Source: Psychrosphaera haliotis
GTDB taxonomy: Bacteria; Pseudomonadota; Gammaproteobacteria; Enterobacterales; Alteromonadaceae
Direction: 5' to 3'
Length of the DNA stretch: 64,000 nucleotides
Assembly (NCBI RefSeq): GCF_009728465.1
Contig: NZ_WOCD01000001.1
Span: 736,580 to 800,579 of the forward strand
The notes under the pieces were generated by a model. The model saw nothing but the letters and a program-made list of their open reading frames with translations, had not been told where the DNA came from and did not search any database. How positions within the stretch are numbered: position 1 is the stretch's first letter; every line of letters starts with the position of its first letter. Shown one piece after another: positions 1-7,121 of the stretch. Made by a program: the position numbers and the translations under genes.

Positions 1-2
1 TT

Positions 3-1991
3 TTTCAAACAATGTTACTGGCTGGTTACCTTTACTCATTTATTTTAAGTAAGTTAAAAAACACTAGCTTTCAAGCCAAGTTTCATGCGGTGATAGTTTT
101 GATTGCCGCCACCTTAATGCCCGTTTCCAATGATTGGTCTAACGCCATATTTGTTGACGTTCAATCGCCATTTTGGGACGTATTTAAACTGTTGTTTTAC
201 ACTATTGGCGTGCCGTATTTTGTATTATCAACAACGGCCCCTTTGATTCAGCATTGGTTAGGGCAAACTTCATTAAAGTCTAAAGCTTATCGCTTATATT
301 CAGTTTCTAACATTGCCGCGCTGCTCGCCTTATTTAGTTACCCATTCATTATTGAGCACCAGCTGACACTCAACAATCAAACCTTTTACTGGTCTGGTGT
401 TTACTTGCTTTTTTCCGCGACGATTGGTTTAAGTATATATACCGCGTTAAAGCTGGCACCGGAGCGTTTACCGGAGCAGACAGAAGCACATTCCATTGAG
501 GCGACGCCAAGCTTTTTGAAAATGCTTAGCTGGTTTCTGCTGTCCGCTGCCGGCGTTGTATTGCTGATTGCTACCACCAGCAAAATGACACAAAACATTC
601 CACCTATTCCTTTTTTATGGATCACACCACTTGCGGTTTACCTCGTGACGTTTATTTTAACCTTCCATAATGAAAGACTTTACGCCCGCTGGTATTGGCT
701 GGCGGCGTTTATAGTTAGCTCCGTTATTGCATTGCTGCTGTTTTATATAGGCACACATTTCAGTGCTATTTCACAAATATCACTTTATTTATTAACCATG
801 TTTATTGCCACCATGGTTTGTCATGGCGAATTGGTGAAAACAAAACCCGATACTCAGCACCTTACTCTGTTTTATTTATTACTAGCCGCAGGCGGCGCAG
901 CAGGAAGTTTGTTCGCTTCCTTTTTTGCTACTCAATTTTTCACGCAAAACTATGAATACATTATTGGCTTTATGGCGATTTACGCTTTGTTGCCCCTGTC
1001 TATTTTTAGCCATAATAAAACACTGAAAAGATCAGAGACTGATATTGATGCAGCCTCGTTCAACGCCAAACCAGACAATAAGCTGACATTCACTAGTCTT
1101 GCTGGGTTTGTCGTTTTTGGTTTCTTTTTCAACTTTTTAAACGCTCAATTTAATCAGTTTAATGTTTATGAAAGTCGCAACTTTTACGGCTCACTCGCAG
1201 TTAAAGATTTACTGAATATCTCACCGCCAGAACGTCGACTGGTTGATGGTTATACCGCACATGGCGCTCAACGCCTGCCTGCCATAAATGACTCGTCGAG
1301 CTCTGCTGAAAAAGTTGATTTAGAACCTCTTAGTTACTACCGTCCGGCATCGGGTATTGGTCTCACTTTGCAAATGCCTACACAGCAAGCGTCACGAAAA
1401 GTAGGACTTATTGGTTTAGGTGTTGGTGCATTAGCCTATTACGGTCAGTCCAATGATAATTATGTATTTTATGAGTTAAATCCCGACGTGGCTTTTGTGG
1501 CCAATACCTATTTTGATTATCTAAAGCGTTCGCGCGCTCAGGTAGATATTAAATTAGGTGATGCTAGAGTCATGTTGGAACAAGAGATGAATAATGAGGG
1601 TAGCCAGCAGTTTGATCTGTTGGTGGTTGATGCCTTTTCGAGTGATGCCATTCCGGTTCACTTGCTTACTGAGGAAGCAATAAACCTTTACCAACATCAT
1701 CTTAAACAAAATGGCTTAATGGCATTCCATATTTCAAATAGCTATTTAAACCTAAAACCTGTGATGCGAAGTATTGCTAAGCAATTAAAAATGACGGCGG
1801 TTTATTTTAAAGCCGAGTCTGAAGATGCAAACATTCACACAACTGAGTGGGTAGTATTTACTAATAATAAGAAGTACTTGGCTCAACCAACGGTAAAGTC
1901 ATTAGGCTCAGGTATTTTAATGGCTGACGGAGCAACCGTTAATTGGACCGACGATTACTCAAGCTTGTTGTCGGTATTAAAGCTTAACTAG
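3..1991 (+). CDS. Fused MFS-like transporter/spermidine synthase-like protein (5' truncated)
   Basis: The N-terminal half (to about residue 370 from the first Met at 12) is a run of hydrophobic membrane segments. The C-terminal part resembles the SAM-binding Rossmann domain of spermidine synthases: the glycine-rich GLIGLGVGALAYYG near residue 465, the acidic FYELNPD about 20 residues later, and LLVVDAFSSDAIP near 536. This architecture is that of the fused MFS/spermidine synthase family, usually annotated without a proven substrate. The frame is open upstream of the Met at 12 (codons reading F-Q-T), and the family normally has one or two more membrane segments before this point, so the gene starts outside the window. 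It is convergent with rimI, 15 bp away. Whether it makes polyamines is not shown by the sequence. Confidence 0.85.
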   Translation, partial: FQTMLLAGYLYSFILSKLKNTSFQAKFHAVIVLIAATLMPVSNDWSNAIFVDVQSPFWDVFKLLFYTIGVPYFVLSTTAPLIQHWLGQTSLKSKAYRLYSVSNIAALLALFSYPFIIEHQLTLNNQTFYWSGVYLLFSATIGLSIYTALKLAPERLPEQTEAHSIEATPSFLKMLSWFLLSAAGVVLLIATTSKMTQNIPPIPFLWITPLAVYLVTFILTFHNERLYARWYWLAAFIVSSVIALLLFYIGTHFSAISQISLYLLTMFIATMVCHGELVKTKPDTQHLTLFYLLLAAGGAAGSLFASFFATQFFTQNYEYIIGFMAIYALLPLSIFSHNKTLKRSETDIDAASFNAKPDNKLTFTSLAGFVVFGFFFNFLNAQFNQFNVYESRNFYGSLAVKDLLNISPPERRLVDGYTAHGAQRLPAINDSSSSAEKVDLEPLSYYRPASGIGLTLQMPTQQASRKVGLIGLGVGALAYYGQSNDNYVFYELNPDVAFVANTYFDYLKRSRAQVDIKLGDARVMLEQEMNNEGSQQFDLLVVDAFSSDAIPVHLLTEEAINLYQHHLKQNGLMAFHISNSYLNLKPVMRSIAKQLKMTAVYFKAESEDANIHTTEWVVFTNNKKYLAQPTVKSLGSGILMADGATVNWTDDYSSLLSVLKLN

Positions 1992-2006
1992 AGTTTGTGC
2001 TGCTTG

Positions 2007-2468
2007 CTACAGTGCTTTTTTCATAGACAGTGCGTGTTCTTTTTCAACGCTGTTAGGCACTGAGTAGTAATTTTTTCTGACGCTCTGTATTACAAAGCCA
2101 AATGACTCATAAAGAGCAACCGCAGCTTGGTTGCTCTCTCTCACTTCTAACCAAATTTCTTCTGCCTGTATGCTTTCACTATACGTAAACAAATCATTCA
2201 TTAACGCTTTGCTTAAGCCTTTACCTTGGTGATCTTTGGCAATACATATGTTTTCCAAAGACACTTCGCCAGCAACATGGTCTGAAAAATAATATCCGAT
2301 AAGTTGATATTGTTTTTTCTCTATTTTAAACAAGCCCATATTATGACTACGCGGGCCAAAACTAGAAGAAACAATACGCTCACTCCAAGGTGCTAAGTGC
2401 GCAGTGTTTTCAATTTCCATAATTTCGGAGATATGAGAATGGTTTAATGGTTCTATTCTTGTTTTCAT
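2007..2468 (-). CDS. rimI: Ribosomal protein S18-alanine N-acetyltransferase (GNAT)
   Basis: A 153-residue GNAT-fold acetyltransferase. RimI acetylates the N-terminal alanine of ribosomal protein S18 in the cytoplasm, using acetyl-CoA. Visible family features are the N-terminal EIENTAHLAPWSE stretch, the acetyl-CoA-binding motif A (IAKDHQGKGLSKALM, about residues 76-90), and LEVRESNQAAVALYESFGF near 103-121, which is highly typical of RimI. Length fits the family (about 148 in E. coli). It lies directly downstream of holD on the same strand, the same order as holD-rimI in E. coli, which supports both calls. The ATG at 2468 has no strong Shine-Dalgarno sequence. Confidence 0.9.
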   Translation of the reverse strand: MKTRIEPLNHSHISEIMEIENTAHLAPWSERIVSSSFGPRSHNMGLFKIEKKQYQLIGYYFSDHVAGEVSLENICIAKDHQGKGLSKALMNDLFTYSESIQAEEIWLEVRESNQAAVALYESFGFVIQSVRKNYYSVPNSVEKEHALSMKKAL

Positions 2469-2523
2469 GAGCTGGCTTTTATTAGCTTAAATTCATCGGC
2501 TAGTGTTTGTTTTTAGTTTTTTA

Positions 2524-2853
2524 TTACTGGCTAACCAAAGGTGCCAACGTTGACCAAACCTGCTGTTTTTGAGCGCTTGATAAATCACTTATCGGTGCTG
2601 TTATTAATTGTGTTTTAGTAGCGATAACACGGGTAGATTTACCTTCAATCAACCACGAAAAGCTTTCGGTAAGCTGAACCTTTTGGCCCACCACTTTCAT
2701 TTGAGGAAAGAGAACCAACAAGTCTTTTTCAAATGATGGCTCTAGCACCATATCTTTAGTCAACGATTCTTCTGGTGATGCATCGAGAGAGCCAGCTTGC
2801 AGAAATTTAATGCCAAGCTTTTTCATGCATTCTATTTGATGAGGTGTGTACAC
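2524..2853 (-). CDS. holD: DNA polymerase III psi subunit, probable HolD
   Basis: A 109-residue protein. Psi links the clamp loader to chi and single-strand binding protein in DNA polymerase III. Sequence conservation in HolD is low, so the call rests on size, on the N-terminal pattern ending in KKLGIKFLQAG (compare the LGI motif at the same place in E. coli HolD), on the C-terminal SSAQKQQVWSTL, and above all on its place just before rimI. The start used is GTG at 2853. An ATG nine codons in is possible, but the residues before it fit the family. No clear ribosome binding site is visible for either. Confidence 0.65.
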   Translation of the reverse strand: MYTPHQIECMKKLGIKFLQAGSLDASPEESLTKDMVLEPSFEKDLLVLFPQMKVVGQKVQLTESFSWLIEGKSTRVIATKTQLITAPISDLSSAQKQQVWSTLAPLVSQ

Positions 2854-2994
2854 AGTTGAACCAAAATTAAGAAGTAAAAATTAATGATATCTAAATTTAC
2901 GGAGTTGAGCCATTAGAGATTTAATTAACTAAATTAACTGTCCATGTTAGCAAAGCACTTAAATGAAGCGTTTGAGCTCGTGAATTTTAGGCAC

Positions 2995-3018
2995 AAAAAA
3001 ACCGCAACTAAGCGGTTT
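2995..3018 (-). terminator. Rho-independent terminator of repeat unit 1
   Basis: On the minus strand AAACCGC and GCGGTTT form a 7-bp stem around a 6-base loop, followed by a run of T. Identical hairpins follow at 3159-3182 and 3323-3346, one behind each tRNA-like copy. Confidence 0.8.
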
Positions 3019-3031
3019 AATTTCTTTGACT

Positions 3032-3100
3032 TGGCAGGGGCGGAGGGACTCGAACCCCCAGCCATCGCGTCTTTTATGAAGAGTGGAGACCGCTGTTCTA
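3032..3100 (-). pseudogene. Degenerate tRNA-Trp-like copy 1
   Basis: Identical to tRNA-Trp from the CCA end through the T arm and variable region, and again over TAGAACAGCGGTCTCCA, the end of the D arm plus the 5' half of the anticodon arm. Between these blocks the anticodon loop carries CTCTTCATAAAAGACG where the intact gene has AAAC. The 5' acceptor strand and most of the D arm are replaced by unrelated sequence, so no cloverleaf can form. It is either a tRNA pseudogene or a tRNA-like RNA of unknown role. Confidence 0.75.
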
Positions 3101-3158
3101 AAATCATGCAGCTAACTGGCTAATTCGATGCTACATAAACATCCTAAACTCCAGGCAC

Positions 3159-3182
3159 AAAAAAACCGCAACTAAGCGGTTT
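3159..3182 (-). terminator. Rho-independent terminator of repeat unit 2
   Basis: Same 7-bp hairpin and T-run as the terminators at 2995 and 3323. It sits between the two degenerate tRNA-like copies. Confidence 0.8.
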
Positions 3183-3195
3183 AATTTCTTTGACT

Positions 3196-3264
3196 TGGCA
3201 GGGGCGGAGGGACTCGAACCCTCAGCCATCGCGTCTTTTATGAAGAGTGGAGACCGCTGTTCTA
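3196..3264 (-). pseudogene. Degenerate tRNA-Trp-like copy 2
   Basis: Same structure as the copy 164 bp away, with the same anticodon-loop insert and missing 5' half. One base differs in the T stem: the stem strand is GAGGG here but GGGGG in the intact tRNA. The change turns a G-T pair into an A-T pair opposite CCCTC, so the T stem is if anything better paired. Confidence 0.75.
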
Positions 3265-3322
3265 AAATCATGCAGCTAACTGGCTAATTCGATGCTACAT
3301 AAACATCCTAAACTTCAGGCAC

Positions 3323-3346
3323 AAAAAAACCGCAACTAAGCGGTTT
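3323..3346 (-). terminator. Rho-independent terminator behind tRNA-Trp
   Basis: Hairpin with T-run on the minus strand, 13 bp past the CCA end of the intact tRNA-Trp. If it works well, the two degenerate copies beyond it are poorly transcribed from the tRNA promoter. Confidence 0.8.
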
Positions 3347-3359
3347 AATTTCTTTGACT

Positions 3360-3436
3360 TGGCAGGGGCGGAGGGACTCGAACCCCCAGCCATCGGTTTT
3401 GGAGACCGCTGTTCTACCAATTGGAACTACGCCCCT
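3360..3436 (-). tRNA. tRNA-Trp (anticodon CCA)
   Basis: A 77-base tRNA with encoded CCA. Acceptor AGGGGCG pairs with CGCCCCT, the anticodon loop is CTCCAAA, and the T loop is TTCGAGT. The outermost pair of the anticodon stem is a G/A mismatch (GCGGT with ACCGA). It is strongly similar to enterobacterial tRNA-Trp. A promoter lies just upstream at 3453-3480. Confidence 0.95.
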
Positions 3437-3452
3437 GCATCAAAGTCCGGCA

Positions 3453-3480
3453 ATTATACTGTGCGAATGCCTAAGGTAAA
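3453..3480 (-). promoter_or_regulatory. Probable sigma-70 promoter of tRNA-Trp
   Basis: On the minus strand, TTTACC (3475-3480) and TATAAT (3453-3458) are separated by 16 bases, with the tRNA 5' end 16 bases beyond the -10 box. Confidence 0.6.
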
Positions 3481-3615
3481 GGGTAAATTTCATTTATTTT
3501 ACGGTTTACCGCTCGTTCGGACATTTAATGTACAAACCAACTGTTAAAACTAAAACCAATTTTAGTAGCTCTGCGTTATAATTGCGTTGTCTTTGAATTA
3601 TTTGAATAAGTTTTT

Positions 3616-4437
3616 ATGTCTGAACACGCTAAATTTACCTGCCCTATCTGCTCTTCTTCATTAGAGAAAGAGGGACAAACATTAAGATGTTCAAATAATC
3701 ATGCTTTTGATTATGCCAAAGAAGGTTACGTTAATTTATTACCAGTGCAGCTAAAGAAGTCGCTTCAACCAGGTGACGACTTAAACATGGTGGTAGCACG
3801 AAGAGAGTTTCTGCAGTTAGGTCACTATGAGTTTATGCGCAGCAAGTTAATAGAACTTATTGCTGAGTTATCACCAAACACTGTTGTTGACTTAGGATGT
3901 GGTGAAGGTTATTACACAAGTGAAGTTAAAAAACAGATGGACGATAAAGCCGTTTACGGTTTTGATATTTCCAAATCTGCCGTGAAATATGCCGCCAAGA
4001 GAAACAAGCAAGTTCATTACGCCGTAGCAACAAATGCTCACGTGCCATTAGCTACAGACAGTGTAGACTTAGTAATGAACGTTTTCGCACCTCTTATTGG
4101 CAAAGAATGCCAGCGTATTTTAGTGGAGCAAGGGAAAATATTATCCGTTTCACCTGGCCCGCATCATCTATTTGAAATTAAGCAGGTCATTTACCCTACT
4201 GCTGATTTACACGAAACACCTAAAGCACCCGATATGTTTGAGTTAGAAAAACATGACTCGGTTAGCATGGAGACTCAAATTACTGAAGAATCGGACCTCA
4301 GTAATTTATTGACGATGACGCCTTTTGGGTGGAAAACGTCAGAAGAAAATTTAACAACACTAAAAGCAAAAATCCCTTTTGTCGTTACACTGGATTTTGT
4401 TATCTCTACATTCAAACAATTACCGGTAACAAACTGA
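3616..4437 (+). CDS. rlmA: 23S rRNA (guanine(745)-N(1))-methyltransferase
   Basis: A 273-residue SAM-dependent methyltransferase that modifies G745 in helix 35 of 23S rRNA. The N-terminal zinc site is visible as Cys9, Cys12, Cys25 and His29. The motif I loop [11 protein letters not shown] is near residues 91-101 and an FDISKSAV acidic motif follows. The region [16 protein letters not shown] is typical of RlmA. Length matches the E. coli protein (269). ATG at 3616; a TATAAT at 3577-3582 may belong to its promoter, but no good -35 box is seen. Confidence 0.92.
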   Translation: MSEHAKFTCPICSSSLEKEGQTLRCSNNHAFDYAKEGYVNLLPVQLKKSLQPGDDLNMVVARREFLQLGHYEFMRSKLIELIAELSPNTVVDLGCGEGYYTSEVKKQMDDKAVYGFDISKSAVKYAAKRNKQVHYAVATNAHVPLATDSVDLVMNVFAPLIGKECQRILVEQGKILSVSPGPHHLFEIKQVIYPTADLHETPKAPDMFELEKHDSVSMETQITEESDLSNLLTMTPFGWKTSEENLTTLKAKIPFVVTLDFVISTFKQLPVTN

Positions 4438-4492
4438 TCGACCAAGGTTATTACTGCGTACAACCGTCAGATTATTAATAAGGAAACGCAAT

Positions 4493-5023
4493 ATGTTACA
4501 AAGACTATTAAGTACTATCGCACTAACTTCGGCATTGTTATTTAGTGTCACAACGTTTGCATCGCTAAAAGTTGGAGATCAGGCCCCTGATTTCACAATG
4601 AAAGGAAGCGACGGAAAAACCTATTCACTATCTGACTACAAAGGAAAACAAAACGTTGTTTTAGCTTGGTTTCCAAAAGCATTTACATCGGGCTGTACCA
4701 TTGAATGTAAATCGTTAGCGGAAAACGGACATTTGCTTAAAGAGTTTAATGCTCAATATTTTATGGCAAGTACAGATGACGCGTCAGACAATGAGCGATT
4801 TGCGCAAGAAACTAAAGCCGACTTTCCGTTATTGAGCGACCCTGAAGGCGAAGTTGCAGATGCTTACGATGTCAGCTTTATGGGATATGCAAAGCGTCAT
4901 ACATTTTACATCGACAAGACAGGCAAAATTGTCATGATCGATAAAAACGTGCGCCCAGCTAAATCAGCTGAAGACATGGCAAAGTATATGAAAATGTTAA
5001 GTTTTGAGGTAGTAAGTGACTAA
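4493..5023 (+). CDS. Secreted peroxiredoxin (AhpC/TSA, BCP-like)
   Basis: A 176-residue thiol peroxidase of the AhpC/TSA family with a clear N-terminal signal peptide (about residues 1-23, ending in TTFA), so it should act in the periplasm or be membrane-tethered. The peroxidatic cysteine is Cys68 in FTSGCTIEC, with a second cysteine at 72 that could resolve it. The PDF motif near 32-34 and [15 protein letters not shown] near the C-terminus fit the family. It would reduce hydroperoxides using a thioredoxin-like partner. ATG at 4493 follows AAGGAAA. The next gene overlaps its end by 8 bp, suggesting co-translation. Confidence 0.88.
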   Translation: MLQRLLSTIALTSALLFSVTTFASLKVGDQAPDFTMKGSDGKTYSLSDYKGKQNVVLAWFPKAFTSGCTIECKSLAENGHLLKEFNAQYFMASTDDASDNERFAQETKADFPLLSDPEGEVADAYDVSFMGYAKRHTFYIDKTGKIVMIDKNVRPAKSAEDMAKYMKMLSFEVVSD

Positions 5024-5855
5024 TCACTTATGCCCATTGTGCGACCATACAAAGGTCGCACACTATTTTACTGACAAAAAACGTGATTACCTACAGTGCC
5101 AACAATGCTCCTTGGTTTTTGTTCCTGCCGAATTTCACCTATCAACATCTAATGAAAAGTCAGAGTATGACAAACATGAAAACCAGCTTGAAGATTTAGG
5201 ATACCTAACTTTTCTTAGTCGGTTAGCCAAGCCGCTGTTAACGCAATTGGTTGACGCTGATTTTGCTGGCGAGTTTGCTAGTCAACTTTCTAAGCCGGAA
5301 TCTTATAGTTCTCACTCCAACTCTATTAACTCTTCAAACTCCAATAATCTTGTTAACTCTATTAACTCTGCTAGCTTTGTCACATCAGATGGAAAGTTTG
5401 AAAATGACAAACGTTTAAATGAAAAGCCCTTAGGTAAAAAGAAAGGCGACCTCACTGGTCTCGATTTTGGTTGTGGACCTGGACCTGCCTTGGCATTTGA
5501 GCTTAGGAGACTTGGTTTAAACATCAGCGAATATGATATTTATTACGCCGACGATAAATCACTACTCAACAAGCAATATGACTTTATAACCAGTACAGAA
5601 GTAATAGAGCATTTTAATACCCCAAGTAAAGAGTTGAGCCAACTTATTGAGATGATAAAGCCTGACGGGTTACTAGCCATAATGACAAAACTCGTCATCG
5701 ATAAACAACGTTTTGCCAATTGGCACTATAAAAACGATCCTACTCATATCAGCTTTTTCAGCCAACCAACCTTTGAGTTTATTGCGAAGAAATTTGGATT
5801 AACTTTAGAGTTTGTAGATAAGGATGTTATCTTTTTGAAGAAGCCCAAATCGTAG
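5016..5855 (+). CDS. Class I SAM-dependent methyltransferase with N-terminal zinc ribbon
   Basis: A 279-residue protein. The N-terminus has two CxxC pairs (Cys6/Cys9 and Cys28/Cys31), a likely zinc ribbon. The methyltransferase core begins with GLDFGCGPG near 148-156, followed by EVIEHFNTP and a typical late motif [11 protein letters not shown]. Between ribbon and core (about residues 94-135) is a serine/asparagine-rich, low-complexity stretch that is unusual for this kind of enzyme and may be a lineage-specific linker. The substrate is unknown. Translation overlaps the peroxiredoxin by 8 bp. A terminator hairpin covers the stop codon. Confidence 0.8.
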   Translation: MTNHLCPLCDHTKVAHYFTDKKRDYLQCQQCSLVFVPAEFHLSTSNEKSEYDKHENQLEDLGYLTFLSRLAKPLLTQLVDADFAGEFASQLSKPESYSSHSNSINSSNSNNLVNSINSASFVTSDGKFENDKRLNEKPLGKKKGDLTGLDFGCGPGPALAFELRRLGLNISEYDIYYADDKSLLNKQYDFITSTEVIEHFNTPSKELSQLIEMIKPDGLLAIMTKLVIDKQRFANWHYKNDPTHISFFSQPTFEFIAKKFGLTLEFVDKDVIFLKKPKS

Positions 5856-5868
5856 ACTTGGGCTTTTG
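5841..5868 (+). terminator. Rho-independent terminator
   Basis: AAGCCCAA (5841-5848) pairs with TTGGGCTT (5858-5865), followed by T-rich sequence. The stem begins inside the last codons of the methyltransferase gene. Confidence 0.7.
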
Positions 5869-5871
5869 ATT

Positions 5872-6273
5872 CTAGCGAGGGTGAAGCTTTCGTTTTTGCT
5901 GTTCTAATTCATCTTCTAGCTCAAACGGTTCAAGGATAATGCCGTCTTCATCAGGGACTGGAAATGCCACTATTAACAATTCATCATCTTCAAGGCCATG
6001 ACTCCACTTCTTCTGCCAATCTTTTAATGAAATAGCTTTAGGTTCAAAACCGTTCCAATCACCCGTTGCCCATTCGTGAGCAAATTCAAAATGAGGCCAA
6101 ACTGGAATGCAGTCTTCATCATCCGTTGTTAGCATCACAGCGCCGTGTTCGTCGGTTAAAATCCAAACCTGCTGCTGTTCCAGTATTTGCATTAATAAGT
6201 ATTTTAAACGCTTATCTTGGCTCCAGCTTTTGATTTCAACAAATCGATTTGGATCTAGTTTAGTTTCTGTCAT
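5872..6273 (-). CDS. DUF2750 domain-containing protein
   Basis: A 133-residue acidic cytoplasmic protein with no signal peptide or membrane segment. The pattern of an RLKYLLMQILEQQQVWIL helix, a short strand-rich part (GAVMLTTDDEDCIPVWPHFEFAHEWA) and a C-terminal LLIVAFPVPDEDG resembles the DUF2750 family. The function is unknown. It lies 28 bp downstream of a membrane protein gene on the same strand and may share its transcript. Confidence 0.75.
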   Translation of the reverse strand: MTETKLDPNRFVEIKSWSQDKRLKYLLMQILEQQQVWILTDEHGAVMLTTDDEDCIPVWPHFEFAHEWATGDWNGFEPKAISLKDWQKKWSHGLEDDELLIVAFPVPDEDGIILEPFELEDELEQQKRKLHPR

Positions 6274-6301
6274 ACATCACCTTTTTAAAGTCTATTAGCC
6301 A

Positions 6302-7045
6302 TTATAGGCGATTTTGCTCGCTGACTTCATTAAAACTTGGTTGTGACAGCTCTAAGGTGAACACTCTATTTATAAGTAAAAAATGGATGGCAAGCAGTAA
6401 ATGGAAAATAGCCATACTTAAATCATCACTAATGTGCAGTGTCGTCGACGCTGGAACCAACAAAAGCGTGACAATAGATAAGAACACTAACCCTTTTTCT
6501 TTAGCGACTAAAGCAAACAAAACAAATCCGAGAATGATACTTGCATCTGTAATTAGCTTATTAGTTTCGATGGAAAAACTTACAGTTAGAATATTAAACG
6601 TCAGCAAAAATACCATTACAAACTTCGCAACTTTAACAATCCCCTGCTCCGAAAAGTGACCATTTAAGTACTCTAATTTAGTACTAACAGGCGCATTTTG
6701 GTTACCTGTTAATTCTTCTTTTTCAGTAGTTGAAGAAGACATATTAGTATTGAAGATGGCGTCATTACTTTTACAAGATAGAATCACCATAGGAAGACTA
6801 AATACGTAAATCACCATAGCAACCTTTGTACTTAATAAAGACAAATAGTCATGGATGGGTATTACTTGATCTACACCAGCAAAACGCACAGCACCAAAAG
6901 AAGCAGTGATAACAATGAACAACAAACCAAGGGTTAATAGGAGTCTATACGGTGACTCAAAAGAGTTTGTTTTGTTTAAATTGATTACAAACGCCAGCAG
7001 CGAAAAAATTAAGATTAGTTCACCAAGTGTATCCAAGTAGGCCAT
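6302..7045 (-). CDS. Membrane protein of unknown function
   Basis: A 247-residue protein with about seven hydrophobic segments: three in residues 5-100, then a polar loop (about 105-140, rich in S, T, E, N), then three or four more. No motif was recognised. The loop splits the protein into two similar-sized membrane halves. A terminator separates it from the receptor gene upstream. The start ATG at 7045 is preceded by GGAGTAAC. Confidence 0.6.
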   Translation of the reverse strand: MAYLDTLGELILIFSLLAFVINLNKTNSFESPYRLLLTLGLLFIVITASFGAVRFAGVDQVIPIHDYLSLLSTKVAMVIYVFSLPMVILSCKSNDAIFNTNMSSSTTEKEELTGNQNAPVSTKLEYLNGHFSEQGIVKVAKFVMVFLLTFNILTVSFSIETNKLITDASIILGFVLFALVAKEKGLVFLSIVTLLLVPASTTLHISDDLSMAIFHLLLAIHFLLINRVFTLELSQPSFNEVSEQNRL

Positions 7046-7065
7046 TTATGTTACTCCTTCATCTA

Positions 7066-7090
7066 TAAAAACGGCTCCATCATGGAGCCG
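7066..7090 (-). terminator. Rho-independent terminator behind the TonB-dependent receptor
   Basis: On the minus strand CGGCTCCAT and ATGGAGCCG form a stem of about 9 bp followed by TTTTTAT. It lies 32 bp past the receptor stop codon. Confidence 0.85.
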
Positions 7091-7121
7091 ATAATAACCG
7101 TATTTATTTTAGAAACAAACC

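Larger units (their letters stand above)
2990..3436 (-). repeat. 164-bp direct repeat, two full copies plus a partial third containing tRNA-Trp
   Basis: Units start at 2990, 3154 and 3318, an exact 164-bp period. Read on the minus strand each unit holds the 3' half of tRNA-Trp, ending in CCA, and then a rho-independent terminator. The third unit contains the intact tRNA-Trp. The two other units differ from each other by very few bases. The repeat occupies almost the whole gap between holD and rlmA. Confidence 0.9.

Noticed and set aside
401..625. 74-codon minus-strand frame
   Set aside because: It is the reverse frame of the well-supported transporter/spermidine-synthase gene.
2990..3320. 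CRISPR array
   Set aside because: The direct repeats are 164 bp with no variable spacers; they contain tRNA and terminator sequence.
2990..3436. Integration site of a mobile element at tRNA-Trp
   Set aside because: Partial tRNA copies are typical of att sites, but there is no integrase or cargo between them, only the 164-bp period.
3359..3547. Open frame of 62 codons starting MAGAEGLEPPA
   Set aside because: It reads across tRNA-Trp on the opposite strand and has the sequence typical of false proteins from tRNA genes.
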